Positions 33,701-45,041 of a stretch of DNA of 64,000 nucleotides are shown here, in pieces; the stretch's first letter is position 1; every line of letters begins with the position of its first letter. The notes under the pieces are model-generated. The model did not search any database. It saw only the letters and a program-made list of their open reading frames with translations, and was not told the origin of the DNA. Location of the stretch: NCBI GenBank assembly GCA_963922205.1, contig CAWUHX010000308.1:327207-391206 (forward strand), in the 5' to 3' direction. Source of the DNA: Romanomermis culicivorax. Taxonomy: Eukaryota; Nematoda; Enoplea; Mermithida; Mermithidae. The position numbers and the translations under genes are program-made.

Positions 33701-34539
33701 TGCATTTTTTCCTAAAAATTCACATAATTTTTTTTTTTGAAAATAAGCATTTTTTTCGGAATTTTTTTTCATATTTACGTAAATTTTGCTTAAAATTGGC
33801 ATTTTGGGCTAAAATTTGCATTTTTATGCAAAAAAAAATTTGATTTTTGGCTGAGAATCTGCATTTTCTGGCTCAAAGTTTGCATTTTTCCCTAAAAATT
33901 CACATAATTTTTTTTGAAAATAAGCATTTTTTTCGGAAGTTTTTTCATATTTACGTAAAATTTGCTTAAAATTGGCATTTTTATGCAAAAAAAATTTGAT
34001 TTTTGGCTGAGAATTTGCATTTTCTGGCTCAAAGTTTGCATTTTTCCCTAAAAATTCACATAATTTTTTTTGAAAATAAGCATTTTTTTCGGAAGTTTTT
34101 TCATATTTACGTAAATTTTGCTTAAAATTGGCATTTTTATGCAAAAAAAAATTTGATTTCTGGCTGAGAATTTGCATTTTCTGGCTCAAAGTTTCCATAT
34201 TTTTCTGCCAAGCATGAGAATTTTTTGCTGAAAACTTGCTAATTACGGAAAAAATCGGCATATTTCTGCTAAAATTTTGTACATTTTTTTTGTAAAAATT
34301 TTTATATTTCGCTTAAAATTAGCATTTTCTGGTGAAGGTTTTCATTTTTTTTTTGAAATTAGAATTTTTTTTTTGAGGGAAAAAAGCGTTTTTGCAACGA
34401 AAATTTGCATTTTTCGTTAGAAATTTGCATAGTTTTCAATGGAAATTTTCCCTTTTGGCCGAAAATATGCTCATTTTTCGCTAAAAATTATCATTTTTCG
34501 CCCAAAAATTGCATATTTTCTAGCTAAAAATTTGCATAC
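30733..34539 (-). repeat. R1 array filling the D-E intron of U3
   Basis: About 3.8 kb of ATTTGCATTTTT(C/T)GCTAAA-type units occur between the exon D tail fragment and exon D3. At 33,820-34,140 a 156-bp higher-order unit is present in about three copies (see 43,326-44,110). All open frames are repeat-derived. Confidence 0.85.
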
Positions 34540-34777
34540 TTTATAGCTTGTTGTAAAGCGTCCAATTCTTTACAACTACAATCGTACAAAAATCCGCAAC
34601 TTTTGTGACTTTCGTCCATAAGGAAGCCTAACGATTTTAGTAAATCGTCGGATTTTCCGTCGGCGGGAACGTCGGACTTTCCGTCGGACTTTTTCGTACA
34701 AATTTCCAAAAATTTCGCCACCCGTTCATTTTCGTAGAAAACGTGTTTAGCTCGTTCTTTCAAATTGAAGGGAAAAT
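34540..34777 (-). CDS. GALK2-like exon D (D3), cassette U3
   Basis: 238 bases, acceptor TTTTGTAG, donor GTATGC. It encodes DFPFNLKERAKHVFYENERV, then a Lys/Asp/Ser-rich insert with two SDGKSD-type repeats, SLGFLMDESHKSCGFLYDCS and CKELDALQQAIK. The RAKHV and ESH-SC motifs match the GALK2 family. The frame is open and phases match C3 and E2. Confidence 0.85.
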
Positions 34778-34849
34778 CTACAAAAGTTTGAACTTGATTA
34801 TCCTAGTATACTGTAGGAATTGATTTTTTAGAAAAAAATCTACAGTAAC

Positions 34850-35078
34850 CTAAGGCGGAGTTTGTGTCGAGTTTTAGTCCAACGCAAGCGTCGTTCAGCC
34901 ATTGGTCCGTTTGGAAAGCTCCGCCTATTTCTTCGGCCAATGAACGAATGGTGTAGGAGGTTTTTGGAAAAAACGAGCCAATAGCCGACAACATTTCCGG
35001 ATCGGTTTTGCCGACTTTGGATTTTAAATCCCGAAAATTTTTGACCGGTTCTTGGACGCCCAATTTGAAACTAAGGAG
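34850..35078 (-). CDS. GALK2-like exon C (C3), cassette U3
   Basis: 229 bases, acceptor TTTTTTAAG, donor GTTACTG, separated from D3 by a 72-base intron. It encodes LLGFKLGVQEPVKNFRDLKS through SYTIRSLAEE and DQWLNDA to TNSAL. It corresponds to the helical region of GALK2 between the sugar-binding core and the RAKHV motif. Confidence 0.8.
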
Positions 35079-35862
35079 CTTAAAAAAATATTAAAATTTA
35101 ATTTTTTTCTTCAAATTTCTGAAATTTTAATTTTTGTGTTTCAAAAAATAATTAAATTTTGGTAGAAAAGTTCAAAAAAATTCTAAATTTAATCAACTCC
35201 AGAAGCCAAAAATATGCAATTTGAATTCCTTTTATTTACAAATTTTCCTCTTTTTTTAAACTTTCATTTTTAATTTTTAAAAAATGGATAAATTTGGGTA
35301 AAAAATTTTTAAAAAAATTTCAAATTCAACCATCTTTGCAAGCCAAAAAAATGGAAATTTAATTCATTTTTTTCAAATTTTCCATTTTTTCGAAACTTTG
35401 ATTTTTATGTTCCAAAAAATAGTTAAATTTGGGTGAGAAAATTAAAAAAAAATTTGAAATTTAACCAAATTTACAAGCCAAAAAAATGGAAATTTAATTC
35501 ATTTTTTTTAAATCTTCTATTTTTTTGAAACTTTGATTTTTATGTTCCAAAAAATAGTTAAATTTGGGTGAGAAAATTAAAAAAAAATTTGAAATTTAAC
35601 CAAATTTACAAGCCAAAAAATATGGAAATTTAATTCATTTTTTTAGGAATTTCCCGTTTTTTTGAAACTTTAATTTTTATGTTTCAAATAATTGATGAAT
35701 TTGGAATGAAACAATTTGAAAAAATTCAAATTTAATCAACTTTACAAGCCAAAAAAATGGAAATTTAATTCATTTTTTTCAAATTTTCCATTTTTTTGAA
35801 ACTTTAATTTTTATGTTTTAAAAAATGGTTAAATTTTGAAAAAAATTCTAAATTTAACCAAC
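35079..35862 (-). repeat. R4 array: B-C intron of U3
   Basis: About six tandem units of 120-137 bases. Each unit contains, read on the minus strand, GGCTTGTAAA|GTTGGTTAAATTT, a copy of the last 10 bases of exon B plus the donor, followed by an intron copy. Confidence 0.85.
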
Positions 35863-36015
35863 TTTGCAAGCCAAACGGCATTCTAGAACTCGTTGATTGA
35901 AATACGAAGCGGCTGCTTTGTTACTTTCGATCATAGAATTCGAAATTAGAAACGTTGCGCCGGCCGGTAAATCGATGTCAGTTTTTGTTAATGGATCGAA
36001 AGTTATATAACTCGC
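35863..36015 (-). CDS. GALK2-like exon B (B3), cassette U3
   Basis: 153 bases (51 codons, phase 0 at both ends). It encodes [20 protein letters not shown], then [20 protein letters not shown] and [11 protein letters not shown], matching the GALK2 stretch with IANS...NKAA...FN.RV.ECR. Acceptor CTCAG, donor GTTGGT. Confidence 0.85.
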
Positions 36016-37132
36016 CTGAGAAAAAACAGTTTACTGTAGTTTTGTAATTTTGTAAAAATATCGTCGAAATGACAATTTTTCTAGAAGAACGAAAAAACTA
36101 AAGCGAAAAACAGAAAAAAGAAGAAGAAGAAAAAAGAAGTAAACAGAAAAAAGAAAAGGAAAAAACAGAAAAAAGCATGGAGGAAAAAGGAAACAGAAAA
36201 AAATACAGTGAAAAAATAAAACAAGAAAAAGAAAACGGAAAAGACAGGAAAAAAGAAGAAAAGTCAAAAAGTCAAAAAGAAGAAAACAGAAAAAAACTAA
36301 GCAGAAAAACGAAGAAAGTAAACACAATAAAAGGAAAACGCAAAAAAGAAAATAAAACAGACAACAGAAAAAAGAAAACGAAAAAAACTAGAGAAAAAGA
36401 AAATGGAAAAAAGAGAAAGAAAATAGGAAAGAAAAGAAGAAAGAGAAATAAAAAATAAAGAAATAGAACAAAAAGAAAAGGACGGAAAAGAATAAGAAAT
36501 AAAAGAAAATAAAAGAATGGAAGAAAATAATAAAAAAATCGAAAAAAAGAAAAAATTAAAAGAAAAAGGAAAAAAGGAAGAAAAAAGAAAATAGACCGAA
36601 AAACAGAAGAATATAATTTGAAAAATGAGAAGAAATAGAAAAGAAAATAAAACAACAAGAACAAGAAAAATGAAAAAACAATAAAAGAAGAGAGCCAAAG
36701 GAAAAGAAAAAAGAAAAACATCAAGAAAGTGAAAAAAAGAAAACAATAAAAGTAACAAGAAGAAAAAGAAGGAGAAAAAACAATGACGAAGAAAAACAGG
36801 GAAAGTAGAAAAATAAATAAAAAAAGAACGAAAGTCAAAAAAAAAACGGATAAGAATAGAAAAACAAAAGAAAAAAAGAGAAAACCAAGAATATGACTAG
36901 GAAACAGATTTTGAAAAAGAGACAAAGAAAAATGAAATGAAAGAGAAAAAAAACAAGCGTATAAACAAAACAAAAACAAGAAGAAAAAGAAAAAAAATAA
37001 AGATGAGAATGAAAAAATAAAACGGAAAAGAGAAAAAAGGAGAAAGCAGGAGAAACGAAAAAACAAACAAAGAAAGAGTAAAATAAAAGAAAAAGAAAAA
37101 AACAAAAAAAAAACAAAAATGCGGATTTTCAC
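36016..37132 (-). repeat. A-rich purine-biased A-B intron of U3
   Basis: After about 70 bases of mixed sequence the plus strand is almost only A and G (GAAAAAGAAAAAAGGAAG) to about 37,120. Long minus-strand frames of Phe/Leu/Ser here, up to 349 codons, are composition artefacts. Confidence 0.85.
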
Positions 37133-37205
37133 CCGTCCTGCTTCGGCCATAAGGCACACCGCTTGGTCCATACCGCCGCCCTGCGTGCCGATATAGTCCG
37201 CAAGT
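37133..37205 (-). pseudogene. GALK2-like exon A, short form (A3), cassette U3
   Basis: The 73-base form, as in A2: YIGTQGGGMDQAVCLMAEAG is kept, but the upstream 26 bases are lost and the acceptor lies at CCGGCAG in a different phase. If the exon upstream of it ends in phase 0, this copy would shift the frame. Confidence 0.65.
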
Positions 37206-37472
37206 CTGCCGGAAAAATAGAATATCGGTTCCGGGTCCGGATCCGAAATTTTTCCGGATACCAGGTCCGGGTCCCAGTCCGGATGCAGAAGTTTTAGGAA
37301 TACCGGGTCTGGGTCCAACAAAATGGGGTCTTGTTTTGGATACCCGATATACGGTGCAGGGCCGGTTCTTAAATTTTTGAAATGTCGGGTTCAGGTTCGG
37401 GGTCCGAGTCCAAAATTTTAGGAATACCGGTTCCGGCTCCGGGTACCTGACCCGGTCCAGGTCCGGCTCGAA
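37206..37472. repeat. GC-rich minisatellite, U3
   Basis: GGTTCCGGGTCCGGATCCGAAA and related words upstream of exon A3; near-identical to 27,863-28,132. Confidence 0.85.
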
Positions 37473-38889
37473 AAAAAAATTGCATATTTTTGCAAAAAAC
37501 TTGCATTTTACGCTGAAAATCGGCGTATTTTCTATAAAATATTTGCATTTTTTCGCAAGTAAATTCCATATTTTTTCCTAAAAACCTGCATTTTATGGTG
37601 AAAATTTGCATATTTTTGCCTAAAACCTTGCATTTTACGTTAAACATTGGCGTATCTTTGATGAAAAAATTTGTATTTTTCGCTGGTAAAATGCACATTT
37701 TTCCTTGGAAACTTGCATTTTATGGTAAAAATTTGCACATTTTTTTGCTAAAAATTTGCATTTTTCGCTTGTAAATTGCACGTTTTTCATTTAATAAATT
37801 GATTTAATGAAAAAAATTTGAATTTTTCAAATTTTTTTGTTAAAAATTTTGCTTCTTTCCGTTAAAAACTGCCTACTTTCTGATGAAAATTAGCATTTTA
37901 CGCTAAAAATTGGCGTATTTTCGGCTTGAAATTTGCGTTTTCTGCCAAAAATTTGTTTTTTTTCGCTGAAAGTTTGCAATTTTTTCGCTGAAATTTTTTC
38001 TTTTTTCACTAAAAAATTGCATTTTACTATGAAAATGTGCATTTTTCTACTAAAAATTTGTATTTTTTGCAATCAATTCGCATAATTTTTGCATAAAATT
38101 TTCATTTTTCGTTGTCAATTTTCGGTAAAATTTTGCATTTCTCGCTGAAAATTTGCATATTTTTTTTTTAAATTTGCATCTTCGACTGAAAACTTTCATT
38201 CTTCTACAAAAAATCGGCATTATTCGCTGTCAATTTTCGCTAAAATTTGCACTTTTCGCAGAAAATTTTCCATATTTTTTGCTGAAAATTTACTTTTTTC
38301 GCTGAAAAGCGCAGTCTTGGCTGAAAATTTTCATTTTTCTATTAATAATTTGCATTTTTCTACTAAAAATTTGCATTTTTGGCCAAAAATTCTGATTTTT
38401 TGCCAAAAGTTTTGTTTTTTTTTTCGGTAAGAACTGCATTTATAGTTAAAAATTTTGATATTTTAGTAGAAATCTGCATTTTTCGTTAAAAATTTGCATT
38501 TTTGGCTAGAAACTTTCAGTTTTCGCTGAAAATATACATTTTGGCTGAAAATTGTCATTTTTCTACTGAATCTTTTCACTTTTGCTGTCAATTTGCATAA
38601 TTTTTTCCAAAAGTATTCATTTTTTCTCTAAAAATTTGTATTTTTGACCAAAAATTGTGATTTTCCGCTGACAAACTAATAATTTGCGATTTCATTGTCA
38701 GTTTGCATAATTTTTGCTAAAAATTTGCACTTTTCGCTGAAAATTTACGTATTTTTTAATAAAAATTCGTTTTTTGGCTAAAAACTACAATTTTTGCATT
38801 TTTGCACAAAAAATTTGCATTTTTCGATATCAAAAACTTTGAGAGTATTGGCCCGGGTGCAACAAAATTGTCCGGTCTTGTTTCGGTTT
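37473..38889. repeat. R1 array between U3 and U4 (type II spacer)
   Basis: ATTTGCATTTTTCGCT-type units, nearly the same sequence as 28,133-29,239, with a few insertions. Confidence 0.85.
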
Positions 38890-39397
38890 TTTAATTATGA
38901 AAAATTTTTAAAATAGAAAACTTGCTAAAACCCGTCAATTTTAAAAAAGTTTGCAAAATTCTGAAAATTTGAATAAGTTTGTAAAATTTACAAAATTCAG
39001 AAAAATTTGTAGAATTTATAAAACTTTGTACAATTTAGAAATTTATAAAAGTTTGTGAAAATTTTTAAAATTTAGAAAAGTTTCTAAAAGCTGTAAAATT
39101 TAAAAAAGTTTGTAAAATTCTGAAAATTTAAAAAAGTTTGTAAAATTCTGAAAATTTAAAAAAGTTTGTAAAATTCTGAAAATTTAAAAAAGTTTGTAAA
39201 ATTTGCAAATTGTGAAATTCTGAAAATTTGAAAAAGTTAAAAAATCTCTAAAATTTAGAAAAGTTTCTAAAATCTGTAAGATTTAGAAATGTTTAAAAAA
39301 ATCAAAAAAGTGTGTAAAATTTATAAAATTCATCATATTCCAATAAAATATAACAAAATAATAAAATAAATATTGGAAAATTCCGTCAAAAAAAAAT
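38890..39397. repeat. R2 array and 3' flank of exon E3
   Basis: GTAAAATTC/AAAAAAGTTT repeat, including four copies of TTCTGAAAATTTAAAAAAGT at about 30-base spacing near 39,120-39,200. Confidence 0.8.
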
Positions 39398-39596
39398 TTA
39401 AAGTTGGACGATTTCCGCTCCCCGGCCCGGTCTCGTAACGAAAACGTTGGCTCCAAAAACGTCCTCGGTTAAATTTTGATAATAAGATTGAGCTAATTTG
39501 CATAAAATTTCCGGAATTTCCTTTTCCGGGATCAAAGAAACCAAACAACCGCCCCAGCCGGCGCCCGTCAAACGGCTACCGTAAGCTCCGTAGGTT
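39398..39596 (-). CDS. GALK2-like exon E (E3), cassette U4
   Basis: Intact 199-base terminal exon: GSRLTGAGWGGC, VSLIPEKEIPEILCKLAQ, VTRPGRGAEIVQL and TAA. In phase with D4, 4.9 kb upstream. This and the following U4 exons give an uninterrupted 305-residue C-terminal kinase frame. Confidence 0.82.
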
Positions 39597-39655
39597 CTGA
39601 AAAAAGTGTAAACTGTGAAGAAAAAAAAATTTTTTTTGGAACTTTACATTTTTCT

Positions 39656-39688
39656 ACTTTATAGCTTGTTGTAAAGCGTCCAATTCTT
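39656..39688 (-). repeat. Copy of the exon D tail with donor, before E3
   Basis: Same 33-base duplicate as in the other cassettes. Confidence 0.9.
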
Positions 39689-42600
39689 GCTGTAAAATTT
39701 GCGTATTTTTTGGCCAAAAATTCACACATTTTTGCTAAAAACTTGAATTTTTCGCAAAAATTTTGCATATTTCTAGGTAAAAATTTCCATAATTTGCGCA
39801 AAAGATTAGCATTTTTTTGCAAACAAAAACTAGATTTCTAACTGACAATTTGCATTTCTCGGTGAAAATTTGGATATTTTTTTCTAAAAATGTGCATTTT
39901 TTGCTAAAAATTTTCATTTTTCGCTAAAAATTTGCCGTTTTTTGTCGAAAATTTGCATATTTTTGGCTGAAATTCCTTTTTTTGCTAAAAATTTCCACTT
40001 TTTTTGGCTACAGATTTCCATAGTTTGCTAGAAATATTCGTTTTGCGATTAAAAACATTCTCTGAATTTTTGCCCGAAAATTTCCATCTTTTGCTAAAAA
40101 TTGACATTTTTGGGTAAAATTGCTGAAAATTTGCATTCATTACCTAAAATTTGCATTTTGTTTGGATAAAAATATGCATTTTTTGCTAAAAATTTACACA
40201 TTTTTGGTAAAAACTTGAATTTTTCGCAAAATTTTGCATATTTCTTGGTAAAAATTTCCATAATTTGCGCAAAAGATTAGCATTTTTTCGCAAACAAAAA
40301 CTAGATTTCTAACTGACAATTTGCATTTCTGGGTGAAAATTTGGATATTTTTTTTTTAAAATGTGCATTTGTTGCTGAAAATTTTCGTTTTTCGCTAAAA
40401 ATTTGCCGTTTTTTGTCGAAAATTTCCATTTTTTCCCGAACAAACGCGTATTTTGTTGAAAACTTGCTTTTTTCATTGAACTATTGCACATTTTTGACAA
40501 AAAATAGCATATTTTCCTAATAAAAATTTCATTTTTTGCTAAAAATTCACATTTCCTGCAAGAAATTAGCATATTTTTTTGATGAAACTTGCACTTCTCC
40601 CTACAAAGATGCAATTTTCGCCTAAAATTTGTATTGTTCGCTTGAAATTTTGATACTTTCTGGCTAAAATTGGCATTTTCTGCCAAAAATTTCCATTATT
40701 CTGATGAAAAATGAGCATTTTTTGCTGAAAATTTACATTTTTCGCAACAAATTGAATTTTTCACTAAAAATTCCCACATTTTAGGATATAAACTTGCCTA
40801 TTTTTGCCCAAAAATGTGCATATTTTTCGTTGAAAATATTCATATTTTTACCCAAAATTGGCACATTTTTGTTAAGAATTTGCTTTTTCCGCTGAAAAAT
40901 CGCATTTTTTGCTAAGAATTTCTATTTTTGTTTGGAAGCTTGCAAATTTTGTCCAAAATTTGCATATTTTTGCTGATAATTTCTATTTTTCGAAAAAATT
41001 GCACATTTTTTGCTAAAAGTTTGCATTTTGCCCTAATAATTAGCATATTTTTGATAAAAATTTGCGTTTCTCGCTTAAAATTAGCATATTTTTCACTCAA
41101 AATTTGCATTTTTCGTTTAAAACTGGAATTTTCTGCTGAGAATTTCTATTTATCGTTAAAAATTTGCATATTTTTTCAAGTTTTTCGCTAAAAGTTTGTA
41201 TTTTCCACTGATTAGCTGAAATTTGCAGTTTTTGCAGAAAAAAACTGATTTTCCAACTGAGAATTTGCATTTCTCGCTCAAAATTCGGATATTTTTTCTT
41301 CTAAAAATGCACATTTTTTGCTAAAAACCGACTATTTACGCGTAAAGTGTGCATTTTCCTACTAAAAATTTGCATTTTTTTAAAAATTTGCCCACTTTTT
41401 GCTAAAAATTTCCATTTTTCGCTGAGAATTCGCATATTTTTGGCCAAAATTCCCATTTTTTCTGAAAATTTGCGCTTTTTTTTGGCTACAGATTTCCATA
41501 GTTTGCTGGAAATTTGCGTTTTTCGATTAAAAACATTCCGAAATTTTGCCTGAAAATTTCCATCTTTTGCTAAAAATTAACATTTTTACGTAAAATTGCT
41601 GAAAACTTGCACTTTCTACCTAAAATTTGCATGTTTAGTTGAAAATGTGCATATTTTTGGCAAAAATTTGAATTTTTCGGTAAAAAATTTGCATAGCTTC
41701 CGCTAAATGTTCACATACTTTTTGCCCAAAACTAGCATCTTTTGGTAGAAATTTGTGAAATTTTGCTGAAAATTTGCATATTTTTCGTAGAAATTAGCAT
41801 ATTCCTTGGACAAAAATTGCATTTCTTGGCTAAAAATTTGCATATTTTGTGACAAAAATTTTCCAAGAACTTTGCATTTTTGCAGAAAATTAAAAATTTT
41901 GGCTCGAAAATTGGAAAATTAGATTTTTTCGGCAAAAATTTCCATTTTTAACTAAAAATTTGCAAAAAATGATTTTAATGAAACTTGACTTTCTCGCTGA
42001 AAATCTCCATATTTTCTCTGAAAATTTGCATTTTTCGCTTGAAATTAGGATATTTTTGGTTGGAATTTGCATTTTTCACTAAAAATTAACATTTTTTTGG
42101 TTGAAAATTACCGTTTTTTGCTGAAAAACTGCATATTTTTGCTAAAATATTGAATTTTTCGCTAAAATTTGCATTCTTATGCCCAAAAAATATTGATTTG
42201 TCGGTGAGAATTTGGATTTTTCGCTGAAAATTTGTTTTTTGCTAAAAACTTGCGTATTTTTTGCAAAAAATTTGCATTTTCGGCTGAAAATTTGCGACTT
42301 TTCGGCTGAAAATTTGCATTTTTCGAAGAAAATTTGCATTTTCCGCTCAAAATTTTCATTTTTATGAAAAAAATTGGACTTCTCGCCGAAAATTTGGACA
42401 TTTTTTTGCTAAAAATGTGCATTTTCCGCGTAAAATTTGCATATTTCTGCTAAAAATTTGGATATTTTTTCTTGAAAATAAGCATTTTTCCCCGAAAAAT
42501 TGCATTTTTCGTTAGAAATTTGCGTAGTTTTCGCTGAAAATTTTCACTTTTCACTGAGAACATGCAAATTTTTTGCGAAAAATTTTCATTTTTCTGTTTT

Positions 42601-44502
42601 GCTTAGAATTTCTACTTCTCAAAATTTGCATTTTTGTTGCTTAAAATTTGCATTTTTTGATGAAAATTTTGGATTTTTAGCCGAAAACTTGCAATATTTT
42701 TTGCTAAAAAATTGCTATTTACGCAAAAAATTTCTTATTTCTGCTACAAATTTGGATTTCTTTGCTAAAAATTTGCATTTTTTGCTGAAAATTTGCATTT
42801 TTCGTTGAAAATTTGCATAGTTTTCTGCTGAAAATTTTAACTTTTCCCTGAGAATTTGCATATTTTTAGCGAAAATTTTTCATTTTTTGCTAAAAATTTG
42901 CATTTTTCGGTGACAATTTACGCAATTTTTGCTTAAAACTTGCATATTTGCTAAAAATCTGCATTTTTAAAAATCAAAATTTGCAATTTTTCGCTAAAAA
43001 CCTACACTTTTCGCTTAAAATAGCATATTTTTTGCTAAAATTTTGAATTTTTCGCTGCTAAATTGCATTTTACGTTCGAAATTCGCATTTTCCGCTGTAA
43101 ATTTGCATTTTTCGCCGACAATTTACGTAATTTTTGCTAGAAATTTGCATGCTTTTTGCTAAACATTTTCATTTTACCTTAAAAATTTGCATTTTCGGCT
43201 GAAAATTTGCATTTTTTCCTAAAAATTCACATAATTTTTTTTTTTGAAAATAAGCATTTTTTTCGGAATTTTTTTTCATATTTACGTAAATTTTGCTTAA
43301 AATTGGCATTTTGGGCTAAAATTTGCATTTTTATGCAAAAAAATTTGATTTTTGGCTGAGAATTTGCATTTTCTGGCTCAAAGTTTGCATTTTTCCCTAA
43401 AAATTCGCATAATTTTTTTTGAAAATAAGCATTTTTTTCGGAAGTTTTTTCATATTTACGTAAATTTTGCTTAAAATTGGCATTTTTATGCAAAAAAAAT
43501 TTGATTTTTGGCTGAGAATTTGATTTTTCTGGCTCAAAGTTTGCATTTTTCCCTAAAAATTCACATAATTTTTTTTGAAAATAAGCATTTTTTTCGGAAG
43601 TTTTTTCATATTTACGTAAATTTTGCTTAAAATTGGCATTTTTATGCAAAAAAAATTTGATTTTTGGCTGAGAATTTGATTTTTCTGGCTCAAAGTTTGC
43701 ATTTTTCCCTAAAAATTCACATAATTTTTTTTGAAAATAAGCATTTTTTTCGGAAGTTTTTTCATATTTACGTAAATTTTGCTTAAAATTGGCATTTTTA
43801 TGCAAAAAAAATTTGATTTTTGGCTGAGAATTTGATTTTTCTGGCTCAAAGTTTGCATTTTTCCCTAAAAATTCACATAATTTTTTTTGAAAATAAGCAT
43901 TTTTTTCGGAAGTTTTTTCATATTTACGTAAATTTTGCTTAAAATTGGCATTTTTATGCAAAAAAAATTTGATTTTTGGCTGAGAATTTGATTTTTCTGG
44001 CTCAAAGTTTGCATTTTTCCCTAAAAATTCACATAATTTTTTTTGAAAATAAGCATTTTTTTCGGAAGTTTTTTCATATTTACGTAAATTTTGCTTAAAA
44101 TTGGCATTTTTATGCAAAAAAAATTTGATTTCTGGCTGAGAATTTGCATTTTCTGGCTCAAAGTTTGCATATTTTTCTGCCAATTTTTTGCTGAAAACTT
44201 GCAAATTACGGAAAAAATCGGCACATTTCTGCTAAAAATTTGTACATTTTTTTTGGTGAAAATTTTCATTTTTCGCTTAAAATTAGCATTTTCTGGTGAA
44301 GGTTTTCATTTCTTTCCTGAAATTAGAATTTTTTTTTGAGGGAAAAAAGCGTTTTTGCAACGAAAATTTGCATTTTTCCTTAGAAATTTGCATAGTTTTC
44401 AATGGAAATTTTCCCTTTTGGCCGAAAATATGCTCATTTTTTGCTAAAAATTATCATTTTTCGCCCAAAAATTGCATATTTTCTAGCTAAAAATTTGCAT
44501 AC
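39689..44502 (-). repeat. R1 array filling the D-E intron of U4
   Basis: About 4.8 kb of R1 units, parallel to 30,733-34,539 but with a duplicated segment at 40,180-40,470 and the expanded 156-bp block at 43,326-44,110. Confidence 0.85.
43326..44110. repeat. 156-bp higher-order tandem repeat, six phrase occurrences
   Basis: GCATTTTTATGCAAAAAAA recurs with its C at 43,326, 43,481, 43,637, 43,793, 43,949 and 44,105: four steps of exactly 156 bases and one of 155. Since 156 is a multiple of three, one minus-strand frame stays open for 325 codons (43,227-44,204), reading periodic Asn/Lys/Phe-rich sequence. I regard this as a consequence of the repeat, not a gene. U3 has two steps of the same repeat and U5 none. 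Confidence 0.92.
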
Positions 44503-44740
44503 TTTATAGCTTGTTGTAAAACGTCCAATTCTTTACAACTACAATCGTACAAAAATCCGCAACTTTTGTGACTTTCGTCCATAAGGAAGCCTAACGATTT
44601 TAGTAAATCGTCGGATTTTCCGTCGGCGGAAACGTCGAACTTTCCGTCGGACTTTTTCGTACAAATTTCCAAAAATTTCGCCACCCGTTCATTTTCGTAG
44701 AAAACGTGTTTGGCTCGTTCTTTCAAATTGAAGGGAAAAT
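44503..44740 (-). CDS. GALK2-like exon D (D4), cassette U4
   Basis: 238 bases, open frame, acceptor TTTTGTAG, donor GTATGC. Same features as D3 with small changes (SDGKFDVSADG). One base in the tail differs from its 33-base duplicate before E3 (GTTTTACAAC against GCTTTACAAC). Confidence 0.87.
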
Positions 44741-44812
44741 CTACAAAAGTTTGAACTTGATTATCCTAGTATACTGTAGGAATTGATTTTTTAGAAAAAA
44801 ATCTACAGTAAC

Positions 44813-45041
44813 CTAAGGCGGAGTTTGTATCGATTTTTAGTCTAAGGCGAGCGTCGTTCAGCCATTGGTCCGTTTGGAAAGCTCCGCCCATTTCTTCGGC
44901 CAATGAACGAATGGTGTAGGAGGTTTTTGGAAAAAACGAGCCAATAGCCGACAACATTTCCGGATCGGTTTTGCCGACTTTGGATTTTAAATCCTGAAAA
45001 TTTTTGACCGGTTCCTGGACGCCCAATTTGAAACTAAGGAG
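44813..45041 (-). CDS. GALK2-like exon C (C4), cassette U4
   Basis: 229 bases, open frame, 72-base intron to D4. It encodes LLSFKLGVQEPVKNFQDLKS, then SYTIRSLAEEMGGAFQTDQW and RLRLKIDTNSAL. The acceptor here is TTTTTTTAG, one base shifted in context from the other copies. Confidence 0.82.

Noticed and set aside
43227-44204. A 325-codon frame with periodic Asn/Lys/Phe-rich sequence as a possible repeat protein
   Set aside because: The frame follows from a 156-bp repeat that is a multiple of three. Its counterparts in U3 and U5 are short or interrupted, and it lies inside an intron array.
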